64,000 bases of DNA from Niallia taxi (GCF_032818155.1 NZ_CP102590.1:1178001-1242000); one strand, 5' to 3'; numbered from the stretch's first letter, positions 36,282-47,179 are shown. Translations and numbers: made by a program. The notes: generated by a model not told the origin, from the letters alone.

Positions 36282-38891
36282 ATGATAGAAAATAATAAAA
36301 TTACTACACTTACAGATATTGTAAAAAATAACAGAAACAACATGAAGCAAGGTATTGTGTTCATAGAAGGTAGCAAAAATGAGAAATTCTTATCTTATCA
36401 CGATTTATATACTAACTCTTTTTTAGTACTAAATACATTGCAAAATTCTGGTTTAAGACCTGGAGATGAATTGATACTTCAGGTAAATGACAATGAGAAT
36501 TTTCTCTCTATTTTTTGGGCTTGTTTATTAGGCAGAATTATTCCAGTACCTGTGTCTGTGGGGAATAATAACGAGCATAAAGCAAAGTTGTTTAAAATAT
36601 GGAAAACATTAAATAACCCGTATTTAATTACGGATCAAAAAACGATTGAGGGTTTAAAACATTTTAATGAAAGCAATTTTGAAATACAGTTTAAAGAAAT
36701 ACTAGACAAAACAATTCTAACTGATGAACATTTGTATGCATCGCAAAAAGGACAAGAATACGAAGCACATCCAGAAAACATAGCTTTTATACAATTTTCT
36801 TCTGGATCAACAGGTGATCCTAAAGGAGTGGTTTTAACACATGATAATTTAGTAACCAATATATTTCAAATGATAAAAGGCTCTAATGCTAATAAGGATG
36901 ATTGTTTCTTAAGCTGGATGCCTCTTACACATGATATGGGAATAATAGGAATGCATCTTGTTCCTTCCATGTTAGGAGCCCTACAGTATTTAATGCCAAC
37001 ATCAGTATTTATTAGACGTCCAACTTTGTGGTTAGCAAAAGTTGATGAACATAATATAACCATAACTTCATCCCCGAATTTTGGATACAGTTACTTTTTA
37101 ATGCATTTTAAACCTGAAATTGCGAAGCATTGGGATTTATCTCATGTAAGACTTATTTTAAATGGGGCAGAGCCTATCTCTCCTAATCTATGTAAACAAT
37201 TTTTAGATGCTTTATCTATTTACAAACTCAGTAGAACGGCTATGTTCCCAGTATATGGTTTAGCAGAAGCATCATTAGGCGTAACTTTTCCACCTTTAGA
37301 AGAGGTGCTTACTACAAAAACAATTAAGAGACAACACCTGAATATTGGTGAAAAAATAATTAGCAACTCTGATAATATGGAGGGCACTGTAGATTTTGTT
37401 GATGTAGGTTATCCTTTAGAAGGTTTAGAAGTTTCAATAACAGATGTAAATGGTGCAAAGCTCGAGGAATGTACTATTGGTAATATTCAAATCAAAGGTA
37501 AAAATGTAACAAGAGGTTATTATAATAACACTGAAAAGACATCAGAAACCATCCAAAATGGCTGGTTAAAAACAGGAGACATAGGTTTTATAGAAAATGG
37601 TCGCCTTGTAATTACTGGTCGGGCAAAAGATATTATTTTTGTAAACGGTCAAAATATTTATCCGCATGATATTGAAAGAGTAGCTGAATCATTGGAAGAA
37701 ATTAAATTAGGTTATATTGCGGCTTGTGGAGTGGTTAACGAGCATATACAAAGTGACCAAATTATTTTATTTGTTTTACATAAAAAGGACTTAGCAAGTT
37801 TTATACCATTAATAAAAGAATTAAAAGGCCTTATTAGCAAGGAAATGGGAATTAATATTCATAAAATTATACCAGTTAAAAAATTGCCGAAAACGACTAG
37901 TGGAAAAATAGAAAGATATAAGTTAGGAAAGGCGTATTCAAATGGTGAATTTAAAGAAATAATTAATCAATTAGATCAGTTGAGTAATAAAATCGAGCAT
38001 TCAACAGGAATTGATAACATAATTCCAAAAGAAAATAATAACATTCAAGGTATTCTGTTGCAGTTATTAAAGGAAACATTTGAAGTTGAACACGTGAATA
38101 TTTATGAAAACTTCTTCGAGCTTGGCGGAAATTCACTTCTTTTGACCCGCTTACATGAAAGAATCGAACGGATATATCCAGGAAAGATTCAGATTACCGA
38201 TCTTTTTACGTATACAAATGTGGATAAACTCGCAAAATATCTGGAAAGTAAAGATGAATCAATGGATATTGAATTTTCACCTATTAAACTGCCTTCTTAC
38301 TTTTTAAATGCTGAGCATATAAAAAGTGAAAACACATTATTCCAATATGACTTCGATAATACTATGAGTAACGTAATAGTGGAAATTTGTAAGGAAAATG
38401 AAGTAACTATATATGAACTGTTTTTATCTTTATACATTTCCCTTTTAGCAAAAGTATCAAATCAAAACGAAATTATGGTACAAGCAATTCTTGCTAAAGA
38501 TGAAGTTGCACATTCATTAAAAGTAGAATTGAAGGAGAATATTGATTTTTTAGACTTACTTAACTCAATAAAATTAAGAGATGAAAATATTAAACTAATA
38601 ACAACGTATTCGATTGAGCAAGTACTAAAAATGAAGAATAGTAAAGATTCATCAGGAATAATCCCGTTATTTTCAAAGAGGAATGTACTTTCAACTAAGT
38701 ATGCTTTGTTAAATTTATATGGTCTTATATTGTATGTGCATCAAGATAATAAAAATATCAATTTAACCCTTGAATATAACAGTTCAATCCTAAACAAAGA
38801 TTCAATGAGATCTTTTTTCAACAACTATATTAAGCTAGTTACCTTTTTTACTACCAAATATATAGATAAAACGAAAGGTGTGATGAAGTAA
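36282..38891 (+). CDS. fatty acyl-AMP ligase - acyl carrier protein, with half condensation domain
   Basis: 869 aa from the ATG placed 7 bases after GGAAGG. Adenylating domain at about 1-560: P-loop FSSGSTGDPKG at 172-182, SWMPLTHDMGIIGMHLVPSM (typical of FAALs rather than acyl-CoA ligases), VYGLAEASLG, KTGDIGFI and the lysine motif KTTSGKIERYKL. A carrier domain follows with pantetheine site S618 in FELGGNSLL. The last ~210 residues resemble only the C-terminal half of a condensation domain (VTIYELFLSLYISLLAKVSN...) and lack the HHxxxDG centre. It should activate a fatty acid with ATP and load it on its own ACP as starter. Confidence 0.9.
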   Translation: MIENNKITTLTDIVKNNRNNMKQGIVFIEGSKNEKFLSYHDLYTNSFLVLNTLQNSGLRPGDELILQVNDNENFLSIFWACLLGRIIPVPVSVGNNNEHKAKLFKIWKTLNNPYLITDQKTIEGLKHFNESNFEIQFKEILDKTILTDEHLYASQKGQEYEAHPENIAFIQFSSGSTGDPKGVVLTHDNLVTNIFQMIKGSNANKDDCFLSWMPLTHDMGIIGMHLVPSMLGALQYLMPTSVFIRRPTLWLAKVDEHNITITSSPNFGYSYFLMHFKPEIAKHWDLSHVRLILNGAEPISPNLCKQFLDALSIYKLSRTAMFPVYGLAEASLGVTFPPLEEVLTTKTIKRQHLNIGEKIISNSDNMEGTVDFVDVGYPLEGLEVSITDVNGAKLEECTIGNIQIKGKNVTRGYYNNTEKTSETIQNGWLKTGDIGFIENGRLVITGRAKDIIFVNGQNIYPHDIERVAESLEEIKLGYIAACGVVNEHIQSDQIILFVLHKKDLASFIPLIKELKGLISKEMGINIHKIIPVKKLPKTTSGKIERYKLGKAYSNGEFKEIINQLDQLSNKIEHSTGIDNIIPKENNNIQGILLQLLKETFEVEHVNIYENFFELGGNSLLLTRLHERIERIYPGKIQITDLFTYTNVDKLAKYLESKDESMDIEFSPIKLPSYFLNAEHIKSENTLFQYDFDNTMSNVIVEICKENEVTIYELFLSLYISLLAKVSNQNEIMVQAILAKDEVAHSLKVELKENIDFLDLLNSIKLRDENIKLITTYSIEQVLKMKNSKDSSGIIPLFSKRNVLSTKYALLNLYGLILYVHQDNKNINLTLEYNSSILNKDSMRSFFNNYIKLVTFFTTKYIDKTKGVMK

Positions 38892-38892
38892 G

Positions 38893-40203
38893 ATGACTAA
38901 AATAGCTATGCTTTTTCCTGGACAAGGCTCCCAAATAATAGGAATGGGAAAAGAGTTATATCAAGAATATGATATCGCTAAAAAAACATTTGATGAAGCG
39001 AATGATATATTAGATTTTAATCTAAAAAGATTGTGCTTTGAGGGAGATTTAATTGAATTAACCAAAACAGAAAATGCTCAACCAGCATTACTTACCACTA
39101 GTGTGGCAATGTTTAGAGTATTTATAAATGAGATTGATATAGAACCTTCATTACTCGCTGGGCACAGCTTAGGGGAATACTCAGCTTTAACATGTAGTAA
39201 TGTTCTTTCGTTTTCGGACACTTTAAAAATTGTAAGAAAACGTGGGTTATTAATGCAGCAAGCAAATCAATTAAGTAAGGGGAAAATGGTAGCTGTAAAT
39301 GGTATAGCTTTTGAAAGATTAGAAGAGGAGATAAAAATAGCATCTACTGAAGAAGCACCAATTGTAATTGCTTGTCATAACTCACATAGCCAGAATGTAA
39401 TTTCTGGACAAATAGATGCGGTCGATAGATTTTCAAAGAGACTAGAACATTTAGGTGCTATTGTCATACCATTAAAAGTAAGTGCTGCTTTTCATAGCCC
39501 TATGATGAAATATGCTGCTGAAGATTTAAATTTGGAATTAAAAAAATATTCCTATAGAAAACCTGATTGGGAAGTTATTTCAAATGTAAATGGCTTACCT
39601 TATGGTGACAGCGATAATGTAATCGAATATTTGACAAAACAAATGACGTATCCTGTATTGTGGGACGAATCAATGAATTATATTAAAAAGCAAGGTGTTG
39701 ATCTTGCTATAGAATTAGGGCCGAAAACAGTGCTGAAAAATCTTTTAGATACATCCAAAGATAGGTTACCTGTTTTTCAATTCCAAAACAAAAATGAAAT
39801 CCAGAAATTAAAACATTCAATTGATAATATGGCTAAGCTGCAAAACAAAACTATTACTATAAACAAACTTTGGATTATTTCCCAATGTATAGCTTCGGCG
39901 GTAAGTACAAAAAATTTAAATTGGGATTTAAATTCTTATAATCAAGATGTGAGTATGCCTCTTAAAAAACTCAAGAATATGTATGAATCGTTCCAGGAGA
40001 ATAAAAAAGAACCTTTAAATGAGGATATTATGGTTGCCTTGGATACTTTACGTACCATTCTAGATACAAAGAGAGTATCAACAACGGAACAAGAATGCAT
40101 CTTTTCTAACATACTTAACAAAATACAGTCTTTAGATTTGCCATCTTATATAAAGAACTATAATGCAAAATGTAATGAAAGCGAGGTATATACAAGTGTT
40201 TAA
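38893..40203 (+). CDS. trans-acting malonyl-CoA:ACP transacylase
   Basis: 436 aa. The AT core spans 1-~290: PGQGSQ at 9-14, nucleophile S92 in GHSLGEYSA, and AFHSPMM with H201, the malonyl-type signature. A C-terminal extension of about 130 residues (helical, VALDTLRTILDTKR..) exceeds the ~310-aa FabD norm. The megasynthase KS is not followed by an AT domain, so this enzyme probably supplies its malonyl unit in trans, as FenF/ItuD does in iturin-type pathways. It starts one base after the ligase stop and overlaps the megasynthase by 8 bases. Confidence 0.9.
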   Translation: MTKIAMLFPGQGSQIIGMGKELYQEYDIAKKTFDEANDILDFNLKRLCFEGDLIELTKTENAQPALLTTSVAMFRVFINEIDIEPSLLAGHSLGEYSALTCSNVLSFSDTLKIVRKRGLLMQQANQLSKGKMVAVNGIAFERLEEEIKIASTEEAPIVIACHNSHSQNVISGQIDAVDRFSKRLEHLGAIVIPLKVSAAFHSPMMKYAAEDLNLELKKYSYRKPDWEVISNVNGLPYGDSDNVIEYLTKQMTYPVLWDESMNYIKKQGVDLAIELGPKTVLKNLLDTSKDRLPVFQFQNKNEIQKLKHSIDNMAKLQNKTITINKLWIISQCIASAVSTKNLNWDLNSYNQDVSMPLKKLKNMYESFQENKKEPLNEDIMVALDTLRTILDTKRVSTTEQECIFSNILNKIQSLDLPSYIKNYNAKCNESEVYTSV

Positions 40204-43200
40204 GTTAGATGAATTTGTACTTGATGAGCATGTATCATCTGAATTTTCGGAAATACAAGAGGTTTCAGATAAAGATGTTGCGATAATTGGGATTTCTTTA
40301 AAATTCCCTAAAGCAGATACAGTTAATAAATATTGGGATAATCTCAAAGAAGGAATTGATTGTATAGATGAACTATCGGATGAGAGAAAAAAAGATGCTG
40401 TTTCTTACCTGAATTCAATAGGTATCGATGAAAATGTAAAGTTTGGTAAAGGTGCCTATATAGATGATATAGATAAATTTGATTTTAAATTCTTTAATAT
40501 ATCTCCCAAAGAAGCGGAATTAATGCATCCAAATCAGAGGTTGTTCTTACAAACCGTATGGAGAGCTATTGAAGATGCCGGTTATAGTGGAAAGCGAATA
40601 AGAGGAACAAATACAGGGGTATTTCTTGGGCATAGCGTTGCACCATTTGTAGATACTTTCTATGATTATTCAAGATTTATTATGGAAGAAAATCCATCAC
40701 TCATATCAATGGCTATTCCAGGGAATTTAAATTCACTAATAGCAAGTAGGATTTCCTATTTATTAGATTTAAAAGGGCCAAGTTTATTAATAGATACTGC
40801 CTGTTCCTCTTCACTTGTTGCTATACACACAGCATGTCAAAGTATTAAAAATGGTGAATGTGACATGGCCATTGCTGGTGGGTTAAAGCTGCATTTGTTT
40901 CCATTAGAAGATGATCATTACAAACTTGGGATAGAATCATCTGATGATAGAGCCAAAACTTTTGATGACAGTTCCGATGGCACTGGTAAAGGGGAAGGAA
41001 TTGCTGCAGTAATATTAAAACCATTAAGTAAGGCTGTAAAAGATAGAGACAACATTTATGCGGTAATTAAGGGAAGTGCAATAAATCAAGATGGCAGTTC
41101 TGTTGGAATTACAGCTCCTAATGCCTTAAGACAAGAGGAAGTAATTATTGAAGCAATTGAAGATGCTGGAATCAATCCAGAAACAATAGGTTATATTGAA
41201 GCACATGGTACTGGTACAAAGTTAGGTGATCCTATTGAAATTACAGGGATCACCAGAGCTTATCAAAGGTATACAGATAGAAAGCAGTTTTGTGCAATTG
41301 GATCAGTTAAAACAAATATAGGCCATCTTGATGCTGCAGCAGGAATAGCGGGCTTGGTCAAATCAATACTTGCGTTAAAATACAAAAAGTTACCACCAAC
41401 ACTACATTTTGAATATCCCAACAAGAAAATCGATTTTGAGGATTCCCCAGTTTATCTTAATAATACATTAAGGGAATGGGAGTATGAAGGGTATCCAAGG
41501 AGATGTGGAGTAAGTTCTTTTGGCCTAAGTGGGACCAACTGCCACCTCATTTTAGAAGAGGCACCAAATATGGAGACTAGTCAAAAAGTTTATAGTGATG
41601 AAAGTTATATCTTCACAGCATCTGCAAAAAGCAAAGACTCTTTAAAAATGTTAATTAATGATTATAAACAATTTCTTGAACAAGAAGAAGAAATTAGCTT
41701 AGTTAATCTTTGTTACACCGCAAGTTTAGGAAGAGAGCACTATAATCATAGGTTGGCGATAATAGTTAAAAGTATAGACGATTTAAAAGAAAAACTTTCA
41801 ATTGTTAACTCAAATAACTTTGACAATAATGATTATATATATATGAATACATTAAATGCTACAAAGAGTAAAATACCAACTTTTGATGAAAAAGCCCCCT
41901 TATTAAGCAATAAGATTGATGAAAATATGAAGGGATTATCTACCTTTAATAACGGAAATAACGAATTACTCGAGAAAATATGCTATTCATATACAATGGG
42001 AGCAGATATTGATTGGGAGTACTTTTATAAAGATAACTTATTAAATAAAATAGCTTTACCTACATATCCTTTTGAGAAAGAACGTTGTTGGTTTGAAGTT
42101 AGTAGAATAAAGAAGGAATTAATAACTTTAGATACTAATAAAATTGAAAACAAAGCAATTGTACATCTTTTAGGAAAGAAAAGAGAAGATTATACAGAAA
42201 TTGAATTAAAAGTAGCTCAAGTCTGGGGTGAATTCCTAGGATTTAAGGAATTGCGTTTAGAAGATAACTTCTATGAATTAGGTGGAGATTCTATAATTGC
42301 CTCTAAGATTGTAAATAGTATTAATAAATTACTTGGCAGCAAATTAGAAGTAACTAGTTTATTAAGGTATTCCACCTTAAAAGATTTCCTTAACTATATT
42401 GCAAATAATACAGAAGTAAAAGATGAATATAGCAAAGATATCTTTGTAATAGAGGGTACAGAATATAGAGAGTATTACCCTATTACTCCAATTCAAAGAC
42501 AAGTATTCACACAAGCTCAATTTAAAGGGATTGGAACCGCACTTAATACTCCAGTAGTGATAGAATTTGAAGGGTTAATCGATCGACATAAATTGGAAGT
42601 TGCCTTTAATGAACTTATTCATAGACATGAATCGCTAAGAACAAGTTTTACTATTGCAAATGGAGAAATAGTGCAACAAATTCATAATAATGTTTATTTA
42701 AATATAAAACATTTAAATGTTACGGAGAAAGATATAGATGTCGTAATCAATCAACAAATTCAACCGTTTGATTTGCAAAAGGCTCCTTTAGTGAGAGTAT
42801 CTCTTTTAAGGACGGATAAAAAAGATCGTTTATTCGTAGACTTACACCACATAATTTCAGATGGTACTTCTTACGATATTCTGATAAAAGATCTTATAGA
42901 CTTATATGAATGTAAGTTGCTATCTCCAGTAGATATTCAGTATAAGGACTATGTTGTTTGGCATGAGAATTTTAAGACCACGCCATATATGCTAAAACAG
43001 AAAAATTATTGGAAGATGGTATTGGAAAAGGATATTCCGGAGTTAGAACTTCCTTTAGATTATGAGAGAAAGAAAAATCGCTCTTTCATAGGTAAGACAG
43101 TTTCATTTGACATATCAAAAGAAGTTATCGAATCATTGAATAAACTAACAAGAGAATTAAATGTAACTTTAAATACAGTATTATTTGGAGCATACACACT

Positions 43201-46200
43201 ATTACTAAATCAATATAATAATCAACAAGATATAGTAGTAGGCACAGTCGTTTCTGGTAGGACTAATAAGCAAGTAGAGAGTGTATTAGGTGCTTTTATT
43301 AATCTTTTACCAATTAGAAATATTGTTAATCCAAATGACAAGTTGAAGTCGTTTATTCAAACTTGTAATGAAAATCTATTACTTGCTTATGACAATCAGG
43401 ATTATCATTACACAAGTATGATAGAGGATTTCAAAATTAAATTAGACAAGACAAGAAATCCGCTTTTCGATACAGCACTTATTTTTCATAATGAGTATAA
43501 TCAGAATAAAATATTTGAAATAGATCATTTACCGTTTTCTGTAAATCCAGTGACTACCAACCAATCCCAGTTGGATTTAAAATTAGACTTTTTTATGGAT
43601 GATGCTCAAGGGTTAAGAGGAATGATGGAATATAAAACAGATCTATTTTCAGAAGAAACTATAAATGAACTGTTGGAGAACTATCAATTTATCTTAAAAG
43701 AATTAATAACAAAGTCAGACCATTCAATTAAGAACATATCCATACCTTCAAAAAATAAGATTTCACAATCAAATAGTATAAAGGTAATTGAGGATACTGG
43801 TGATGATAAAACAATAGATGTTACTGTTAGTGCTACATTTACTGCAGAACTGATAGAAGAACATATAACATGGTGGGGAAATTCCTTTGATATGAACTTG
43901 AATGTGAAATTTGCCCCATATAACCAGGTGTTTATGGAACTACTTCAACCTAACAGCCTTTTATCAACAAATACAGGCGTTAATTTAATTTTAATTCGAT
44001 TTGAAGATTGGATAAGAGCTGATATGGCAGCAACTGACCATAAAAAGTGTGAAAGCTTACAAAGGAATTATAATGATTTAATTGAAATGCTAAATACTAA
44101 ACAAAATAATATACCTTACTTTTTTGGTCTTTTCCCTGTATCGACCCATCTTGACTTAAGTTCTATGGTGGTAGAGTTTATCGAAAGCTTGAATTTACAA
44201 TTGATAAAAGACATAGAGACATTAGAGAACATCTATGTTGTTGATTTCAGAAAGATAAATAAGTTATACAACATTCGAGATGTATTCGATCCTTTAAAAG
44301 ATAAGGAAGGACATATTCCATTTACAAATGAATTTTATGCAGCACTTGGTGCAACAGTATTTCGGAAAATACATTCTTGGAAAAAACAAACTTTTAAAGT
44401 TATTGTATTAGATTGTGATAATACGCTTTGGAAGGGAGTTTGCGGAGAAGATGGTTACCTTGGGGTAGAAGTAGATGAATATTTTACTAAGATTCAAAAG
44501 TTTATGCTTCAAAAATATAATGAAGGAATGCTTCTGACGCTATGTAGCAAAAATAACGAACAAGATGTTTGGGACGTTTTTTCAAAAAATCCAGGCATGA
44601 AACTGAAAAAAGAACATTTTGTTCATCATAAAATTAATTGGTCCTCAAAATCAGAAAATATAAAAGCATTAGCAGAAGAACTTAACTTAGGTTTGGATAG
44701 TTTCATCTTTATTGATGATAATGCAGCTGAGTGTTCGGAAGTAATGACTAATCTTCCTGAGGTACTTACTTTACATTTACCTGTAGATATAAGCCAAATC
44801 CCTTATTTTTTACAGCATTCTTGGGCTTTTGATCGCTTACAAGTAACTGAAGAAGATAGAAAACGTTCGCAAATGTATATGTCAGAACAAAAGAGAAAGA
44901 GTGTACAAAAATATGCTCAAACTCTTCCCGATTACCTTAAAGGGCTAGAGTTAAAAATGAGCATGAACAAAGTTAAACAATCACAAATTGCTAGGATATC
45001 ACAGTTAACAAATAGAACAAATCAATTTAACCTTAGTACAAAAAGAAGGTCAGAAGTAGAAATTGAAGATTTAATGAATAGTCCCGATGTAACTGTTTGG
45101 GCTATAGAAGTCTCAGATCGTTTTGGAGACTATGGATTAGTAGGAGTAGTTATTTCTAAAGAAAATGGTAAAACTCTTTTCATTGATACTTTGCTATTGA
45201 GCTGCAGAGTATTAGGCCGGAATGTTGAGGATGCTATTTTATGTGGGCTGAAGGAGTTTTGTAAAGAAAAGAATTTAAACAAAATAGAAGCAAAATTCTA
45301 TCCAACAGAAAAGAATATTCCATTTTTGAATTTTATTGAAAAATCCAAGTGGAAGATAAAAAGTAGAGAAGAAAGCTACACTCTCTATCAATTGCAATTA
45401 GATGTCATTCCTCCTGTAGATACAATAGAATGTTATTTTAATAGTTGGTATAAATCAGAAGAACATACACTAACTACAAATGACTCAGGAGAATTAAGTA
45501 ATGGAAATAAAGTGGCGAAATTTGAAGATAAAAAGGATATTCTCCAATCCAATCTAAGCTGGGAAGTTCTAATTACAAATGAAGCAAATTTAATACATCG
45601 AAGATTTTTGCTACCCCTGCAAAATTATACAGGTGAATTACTACTGCAGCTAACTCAAGATATCCAACAAAAAAATATTGAAAGGGTTGGAGAATATATT
45701 GCGCCAAAAACAGAAGCTGAAAAAATGATTGCTAAAGTTTGGCAAGATGTTTTAGGAGTGGAAAAAGTTAGTATTACTGATAATTTCTTTGAACTTGGTG
45801 GTACTTCCTTAGATGGAATACAAGTTATCTCTAAGCTATCAATGGATTTTGAAGCACAGTTAAATGACATTTTTGAATATGATACAATAGAAAGTTTTGC
45901 AAAAAATATTTCCTTTAATAAAAATTACTTAATGTCTTTACTTAATAAAAAAGAAAATATCGCCAAATCAAAAGGAAATCACTCTTTTGATTTAGATAGT
46001 GAAATACAACTAAAAACAGAGTGGTACGACAGACAAATTACCACATATGAAAATTTAGATGTCTCGGAAAGGGTTGATTATAGGAATATTTTACTAACAG
46101 GTTCGACTGGTTACTTAGGTGCTCATTTGTTACATGATCTTTTAATTGAAACAAGCTGTGATATACATGTAATTATTAGAGGTGCAGATGTTCATGAATC

Positions 46201-47179
46201 GAAAAATAGATTAGAGCAAAAATTATCTTTCTATTTTACTGCTTCTTTATATGAGCAATATAAACATAGAATTTTTGTATATAATGGTGACCTTTCAAAG
46301 TCATTTATGGGATTAACAGAATCTATTTATAATGAATTAGCAGATAAGATAGATTGTGTTATTAATCCAGCAGCAAATGTTAATCATTACGGTAAATTTG
46401 AAGACTCTTATGAAATCAATGTAAAAGGAACAGAAAGCCTAATTAAGTTTGCCTCCACTGGTATACAAAAGGATATAAATCATATATCTACGCCATTAGT
46501 AGCCTTTGGAAGTATTCCGGGGATTGATAATTTCTTATTTACAGAATTTGATTATGATGTAGGGCAAGAAGATGAAAATATTTACTTTAGAACAAAACTA
46601 GAAGCAGAAAAATTAATCGTTAAAGCAAGAGAAAGCGGATTGAACGCTAATATATATAGAGTGGGAAATCTTAACTACAATTCAAATACATTAAAATTCC
46701 AAGAAAATATATCAAGTAATGCCTTTTATTCGGTAGTTAAGTCATTTATTAAAATTAACATGATCCCAGCATTCGAGGAAAAAGTAATTGATTTTTCTTT
46801 TGTGAATGATGTAAGTAAAGCGATAACTTTATTGTTTAATAGAAAGAACTTGAAAAATGAAACACATCATGTATACAACTATAATGGAATCAGTAGTATA
46901 GAATTAGGAGAGTTTTTACAGAGGGAAGGTTATTCTGACCTGAAAATATGCGATATAAATGAACTATTTGCCAATTATGAAAATCCTGAATTGCAAGAGC
47001 ATATAATGAAGATTGTTATTCATGCAGGATTAATGGGGAATATAAGGGATACAAATTTCCGGATGGTCTTTGCAAAAACTAAAGTGCTTTTAGATAAAGT
47101 TGGATTTGAATGGCCAGGTATCAATCAGAAAAACATCGCTAATATGTTAAATTATTCTAAAGAAGTACAATTTATTTAA
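40196..47179 (+). CDS. hybrid PKS/NRPS megasynthase: KS-ACP-C-FkbH-PCP-thioester reductase
   Basis: 2327 aa. KS at about 20-450 with C203 (DTACSSS), H337 (EAHGTGT) and H377 (NIGHLD). Then about 200 residues of post-KS linker with no AT (..LPTYPFEKERCWFE). ACP with S699 (GGDS). Complete condensation domain at about 765-1210 with H884/H885/D889 (HHIISDG). FkbH domain at about 1220-1720 with VLDCDNTLWKGVCGEDG (D1406, D1408) and a GNAT-like second half. Carrier with S1871 (GGTS). NAD(P)-dependent thioester reductase from about 1960 with TGSTGYLG at 1968-1975 and Y2130/K2134. There is no adenylation domain. FkbH domains normally take 1,3-bisphosphoglycerate and load glyceryl on a carrier. The GTG start follows GAGGT by about 9 bases and overlaps the transacylase gene by 8 bases; an ATG 11 codons earlier lacks a site. 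Confidence 0.9.
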   Translation: MFKLDEFVLDEHVSSEFSEIQEVSDKDVAIIGISLKFPKADTVNKYWDNLKEGIDCIDELSDERKKDAVSYLNSIGIDENVKFGKGAYIDDIDKFDFKFFNISPKEAELMHPNQRLFLQTVWRAIEDAGYSGKRIRGTNTGVFLGHSVAPFVDTFYDYSRFIMEENPSLISMAIPGNLNSLIASRISYLLDLKGPSLLIDTACSSSLVAIHTACQSIKNGECDMAIAGGLKLHLFPLEDDHYKLGIESSDDRAKTFDDSSDGTGKGEGIAAVILKPLSKAVKDRDNIYAVIKGSAINQDGSSVGITAPNALRQEEVIIEAIEDAGINPETIGYIEAHGTGTKLGDPIEITGITRAYQRYTDRKQFCAIGSVKTNIGHLDAAAGIAGLVKSILALKYKKLPPTLHFEYPNKKIDFEDSPVYLNNTLREWEYEGYPRRCGVSSFGLSGTNCHLILEEAPNMETSQKVYSDESYIFTASAKSKDSLKMLINDYKQFLEQEEEISLVNLCYTASLGREHYNHRLAIIVKSIDDLKEKLSIVNSNNFDNNDYIYMNTLNATKSKIPTFDEKAPLLSNKIDENMKGLSTFNNGNNELLEKICYSYTMGADIDWEYFYKDNLLNKIALPTYPFEKERCWFEVSRIKKELITLDTNKIENKAIVHLLGKKREDYTEIELKVAQVWGEFLGFKELRLEDNFYELGGDSIIASKIVNSINKLLGSKLEVTSLLRYSTLKDFLNYIANNTEVKDEYSKDIFVIEGTEYREYYPITPIQRQVFTQAQFKGIGTALNTPVVIEFEGLIDRHKLEVAFNELIHRHESLRTSFTIANGEIVQQIHNNVYLNIKHLNVTEKDIDVVINQQIQPFDLQKAPLVRVSLLRTDKKDRLFVDLHHIISDGTSYDILIKDLIDLYECKLLSPVDIQYKDYVVWHENFKTTPYMLKQKNYWKMVLEKDIPELELPLDYERKKNRSFIGKTVSFDISKEVIESLNKLTRELNVTLNTVLFGAYTLLLNQYNNQQDIVVGTVVSGRTNKQVESVLGAFINLLPIRNIVNPNDKLKSFIQTCNENLLLAYDNQDYHYTSMIEDFKIKLDKTRNPLFDTALIFHNEYNQNKIFEIDHLPFSVNPVTTNQSQLDLKLDFFMDDAQGLRGMMEYKTDLFSEETINELLENYQFILKELITKSDHSIKNISIPSKNKISQSNSIKVIEDTGDDKTIDVTVSATFTAELIEEHITWWGNSFDMNLNVKFAPYNQVFMELLQPNSLLSTNTGVNLILIRFEDWIRADMAATDHKKCESLQRNYNDLIEMLNTKQNNIPYFFGLFPVSTHLDLSSMVVEFIESLNLQLIKDIETLENIYVVDFRKINKLYNIRDVFDPLKDKEGHIPFTNEFYAALGATVFRKIHSWKKQTFKVIVLDCDNTLWKGVCGEDGYLGVEVDEYFTKIQKFMLQKYNEGMLLTLCSKNNEQDVWDVFSKNPGMKLKKEHFVHHKINWSSKSENIKALAEELNLGLDSFIFIDDNAAECSEVMTNLPEVLTLHLPVDISQIPYFLQHSWAFDRLQVTEEDRKRSQMYMSEQKRKSVQKYAQTLPDYLKGLELKMSMNKVKQSQIARISQLTNRTNQFNLSTKRRSEVEIEDLMNSPDVTVWAIEVSDRFGDYGLVGVVISKENGKTLFIDTLLLSCRVLGRNVEDAILCGLKEFCKEKNLNKIEAKFYPTEKNIPFLNFIEKSKWKIKSREESYTLYQLQLDVIPPVDTIECYFNSWYKSEEHTLTTNDSGELSNGNKVAKFEDKKDILQSNLSWEVLITNEANLIHRRFLLPLQNYTGELLLQLTQDIQQKNIERVGEYIAPKTEAEKMIAKVWQDVLGVEKVSITDNFFELGGTSLDGIQVISKLSMDFEAQLNDIFEYDTIESFAKNISFNKNYLMSLLNKKENIAKSKGNHSFDLDSEIQLKTEWYDRQITTYENLDVSERVDYRNILLTGSTGYLGAHLLHDLLIETSCDIHVIIRGADVHESKNRLEQKLSFYFTASLYEQYKHRIFVYNGDLSKSFMGLTESIYNELADKIDCVINPAANVNHYGKFEDSYEINVKGTESLIKFASTGIQKDINHISTPLVAFGSIPGIDNFLFTEFDYDVGQEDENIYFRTKLEAEKLIVKARESGLNANIYRVGNLNYNSNTLKFQENISSNAFYSVVKSFIKINMIPAFEEKVIDFSFVNDVSKAITLLFNRKNLKNETHHVYNYNGISSIELGEFLQREGYSDLKICDINELFANYENPELQEHIMKIVIHAGLMGNIRDTNFRMVFAKTKVLLDKVGFEWPGINQKNIANMLNYSKEVQFI

